From: Merdiplasma sp964643295
GTDB lineage: Bacteria; Bacillota; Clostridia; Lachnospirales; Lachnospiraceae
Length of the DNA: 64,000 nt
Direction of reading: 5' to 3'
NCBI GenBank assembly: GCA_964643295.1
Contig: CAZXSN010000002.1
Location: 1-64,000, forward strand
The notes beneath the pieces are model-generated. The model made no database searches. It was not told the DNA's origin and worked only from the letters and a program-made list of their open reading frames with translations. Shown here in pieces: positions 61,961 to 64,000 of this stretch. Within the stretch, counting starts at the first letter, position 1. Each line of letters begins with the position of its first letter. Both the position numbers and the translations under genes were made by a program.

Positions 61961-63364
61961 TTAATAAGCATTCTTATTGACAAATCCCTTGAAAAAGGTC
62001 AGAAACAGGATCTTAAAATCCAGCCCGACCGTCCAGTTTTCGATGTAGTAAAGATCATACTCGATGCGCTTTCGAATCGAGGTGTCTCCCCGATATCCGT
62101 TTACCTGCGCCCAGCCGGTCATGCCCGGCCTAACCTGGTGTTTGACCATGTAGCGGGGGATCTCCTCCCGGAATTTCTCCACATACTGCGGCCGCTCCGG
62201 CCGCGGTCCCACCAGACTCATATCTCCTTTCAGCACGTTGAAAAGCTGCGGAAGCTCATCGATGCTCGTGCGTCTGATCAGTTTTCCGATGCCGGTCACG
62301 CGCGGATCATTGCGCGTTGTCCAGCCGCTTTTCTCTTCCTTCGGTGTCTGCATTTCCATGGAGCGAAACTTAAACATCCGAAAAGGCCGGTTGTGCAGTC
62401 CCACCCGCACCTGCGTAAAGATTAAGGGACCCGGAGAGGTCAGCTTGATAACCAGAGCGGTTAAAAGCATCACGGGAGAAAAAAGAACAATCGCAATCAG
62501 CGCCCCGACAATGTCAATCACCCGCTTGATCATCATATTGAACGGTTCCGTTAAAGGCACGTGGCGGATGTTGATCACCGGAAGACCCAGCAGATCTTCC
62601 GTGTACGGCTTCGTGGGAATGATATCCGTATAGTCGGGAATAAATTTCGTGTGTACCCCGGACTTTTCGCAGGCCGCCACAATCCGTTTCAGCTTGTCGT
62701 ACTCGCTTAAGCCTAAGGTAATCGCGATCTCATCCAGGCTGTTGCTGCTTAAGAGATTCTCGAGGCCGTCCGTATCCCCGATCACCTCGACATGGTTGTA
62801 GATCATTCCCACCGGAGCCGTATCATCCAGGATGCCGTTGATCTGATAGCCCCACTGCGGGTTTTGCATCACACGGTCAATAAACTCCTCCGCCGCCCGG
62901 CTGTAGCCGACTAGGATGATATGCTTTAGGTTCATCCCGTGCGTCCGGACTCTCATCAGCACGATGCGGATTACATTGCGCTCGATGATCGTCAGGATGA
63001 TGTTGATGACGATGAACATCAAAATCAGGGTACGGGAAAAGTTTGGTTCATTGATCAAATACAGAACAAACATGAAGACCAAAAGGCCGATCATGTTGGC
63101 GCTGAAAATGTTGCCTGCCTCTAAACGTCTCCCCTGCACCCGCTTGGGCGTATAGAGATTGAACGCATAGTAAAGCAGCAGAAATCCGGGAACCAAAAAC
63201 ACAAGCGCGAACATATAGGTTCGGGCCGGAAGAACCCCCACGGTATCCTCCACCACGAACACATGCATACGGATGAACCACGCCAAACAATAGGAAAGCG
63301 CGATGACCAGCGCATCAAGCACCACATGCAGCCGGTTAAAGTGCTTCTGATTATCCTTGATCAC
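61961..63364 (-). CDS. Polyprenyl-phosphate sugar-1-phosphate transferase
   Basis: 467 residues, WcaJ/CpsE type: it loads the first sugar phosphate on undecaprenyl phosphate to start a surface polysaccharide. Four N-terminal helices (about 10-130), a Rossmann-like CoA-binding-type domain (VGYSRAAEEF), a fifth hydrophobic segment near 280, and the C-terminal Bac_transf domain with VRVGLHNRPFRMFKFRSM, TSIDELPQLFNVLKGDMSLVGPRPERP and PGMTGWAQVNGYRGD. The GTG at 63364 follows GGAG by 9 nt. It lies between a GT2 gene and the LCP gene on one strand. Confidence 0.96.
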   Translation of the reverse strand: MIKDNQKHFNRLHVVLDALVIALSYCLAWFIRMHVFVVEDTVGVLPARTYMFALVFLVPGFLLLYYAFNLYTPKRVQGRRLEAGNIFSANMIGLLVFMFVLYLINEPNFSRTLILMFIVINIILTIIERNVIRIVLMRVRTHGMNLKHIILVGYSRAAEEFIDRVMQNPQWGYQINGILDDTAPVGMIYNHVEVIGDTDGLENLLSSNSLDEIAITLGLSEYDKLKRIVAACEKSGVHTKFIPDYTDIIPTKPYTEDLLGLPVINIRHVPLTEPFNMMIKRVIDIVGALIAIVLFSPVMLLTALVIKLTSPGPLIFTQVRVGLHNRPFRMFKFRSMEMQTPKEEKSGWTTRNDPRVTGIGKLIRRTSIDELPQLFNVLKGDMSLVGPRPERPQYVEKFREEIPRYMVKHQVRPGMTGWAQVNGYRGDTSIRKRIEYDLYYIENWTVGLDFKILFLTFFKGFVNKNAY

Positions 63365-63392
63365 TTCCGGTCACTCCTGTATCCCCTGTATC

Positions 63393-64000
63393 TTACTTTA
63401 CGCCAGTATCGCTAAAGGAATTTGCCTTCTTTCCGGGTGCGTATCCTGTGTACTTTAAGATGCGCACTCTGCGCCAAAGGTTGGCCCAAAGCTCCAGCTG
63501 AATATTCAGATAGTTTTTCCAATTTTCCGCCCGAAAGGGAAACTTGTTACTTTTCCGGCACATCCGAAATCCGTCCCGGATGCCCTGCGTGTACTCTTTG
63601 AAATACCCTTCGTGAGCAAAAAACAGAAATTTCACCGCAAAGCCGACCGCCAGAAACGGAAGATTGATGACGATCTGCGGCAGGGGCATATTTTTATAGA
63701 TAATATAAATGCTGTTGCGCGACGCATGCCGCACCTTGAAGGCATTGTAAACAGAGCCGCTCGTAGAACTCCCCGCATGGCGCACGACGGCTCCCGGTAC
63801 ATACCAGTTTTCATATCCGGCGATGCGGGCGCGGTACCCTACATCGACGTCCTCCAGGTAGGCGAACTGCCGGTCATCAAAAAGACCGATCTTTATAAGG
63901 ATCTCCCGATCGTAAATCGCCGCCCCGGCGCAGGAGGAAAAAATCGGCTTTTCCTTCCTGCTTCCGTCGTCCTTGCGGCCCTTGCCCTCCGTAAAGGCCC
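63393..64000 (-). CDS. GT2 glycosyltransferase, C-terminal part
   Basis: Partial; the start lies beyond the window. The frame runs open from 64000 to the stop at 63393. It contains FSSCAGAAIYDREILIKIGLFDD, then YLEDVDVGYRARIAGYENWYVPGAVVRHAGSSTSGS, the EDVD-type catalytic block of GT2 transferases, then a membrane-associated C-terminus. It is the most upstream gene seen of the glycan operon. Confidence 0.9.
   Translation of the reverse strand, partial: AFTEGKGRKDDGSRKEKPIFSSCAGAAIYDREILIKIGLFDDRQFAYLEDVDVGYRARIAGYENWYVPGAVVRHAGSSTSGSVYNAFKVRHASRNSIYIIYKNMPLPQIVINLPFLAVGFAVKFLFFAHEGYFKEYTQGIRDGFRMCRKSNKFPFRAENWKNYLNIQLELWANLWRRVRILKYTGYAPGKKANSFSDTGVK

Overview
The window looks like chromosomal DNA of a Gram-positive anaerobe of the Clostridia, most like Lachnospiraceae. 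The reasons are a mraZ-led division cluster, heterodimeric ABC exporters, a CpsB/CpsC/CpsD phosphoregulatory module, moderate GC coding sequence with strong AGGAGG ribosome sites, and sigma-A promoters of the form TTTACA-N17-TATAAT. Genus cannot be fixed from sequence reading alone. No tRNA, rRNA, CRISPR array or intact insertion sequence was seen. Most genes are on the minus strand.

Layout. 1-0.9 kb: a GC-rich, highly foldable stretch (possible structured RNA or a gene end) and an AT-rich spacer. 0.9-5.9 kb: uvrB-uvrA excision repair. 6.2-11.5 kb: envelope genes: a LytR_C protein, a small secreted protein, an LCP ligase-type protein, a BY-kinase with a Gly-Tyr tail, its membrane adaptor, and a PHP phosphatase. 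11.8-19.2 kb: a divergent Hsp70 operon made of a GrpE-like protein with a giant acidic repeat tail, an Hsp70, and a J-like protein whose HPD motif is altered. 19.3-21.6 kb: divergent aroD and aroE. 21.7-31.6 kb: the division and cell wall cluster mraZ-rsmH-ftsL-ftsI-mraY-murD-divIB-ftsZ under a three-box MraZ operator.

32.6-46.6 kb: an alarmone-synthetase-like protein with a large unknown C-terminal half, a zinc-ribbon/TPR membrane protein, folC, a secreted DUF-type protein, a membrane HMA protein, an amylosucrase-like GH13, and a heterodimeric ABC exporter behind a 620-nt leader. 46.7-54.2 kb: a secreted Ig-like/flavodoxin/cyclophilin-like fusion beside a multiply frameshifted relative, a MATE exporter with a LysR regulator, a 222-bp MITE-like element, and cstA with a coupled small gene. 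54.4-58.6 kb: sigA, clpX and an HtrA protease. 58.9-64 kb: surface-glycan genes (two GT2 enzymes, a polyprenyl-phosphate sugar transferase, and an LCP protein with a long Tyr-rich cytoplasmic repeat).

The main candidates for something new are the chaperone triad with its acidic GrpE-like subunit, the Tyr-rich repeat tails shared by the LCP and BY-kinase proteins, the secreted flavodoxin fusion, the alarmone-synthetase-like protein, and the small mobile repeat.
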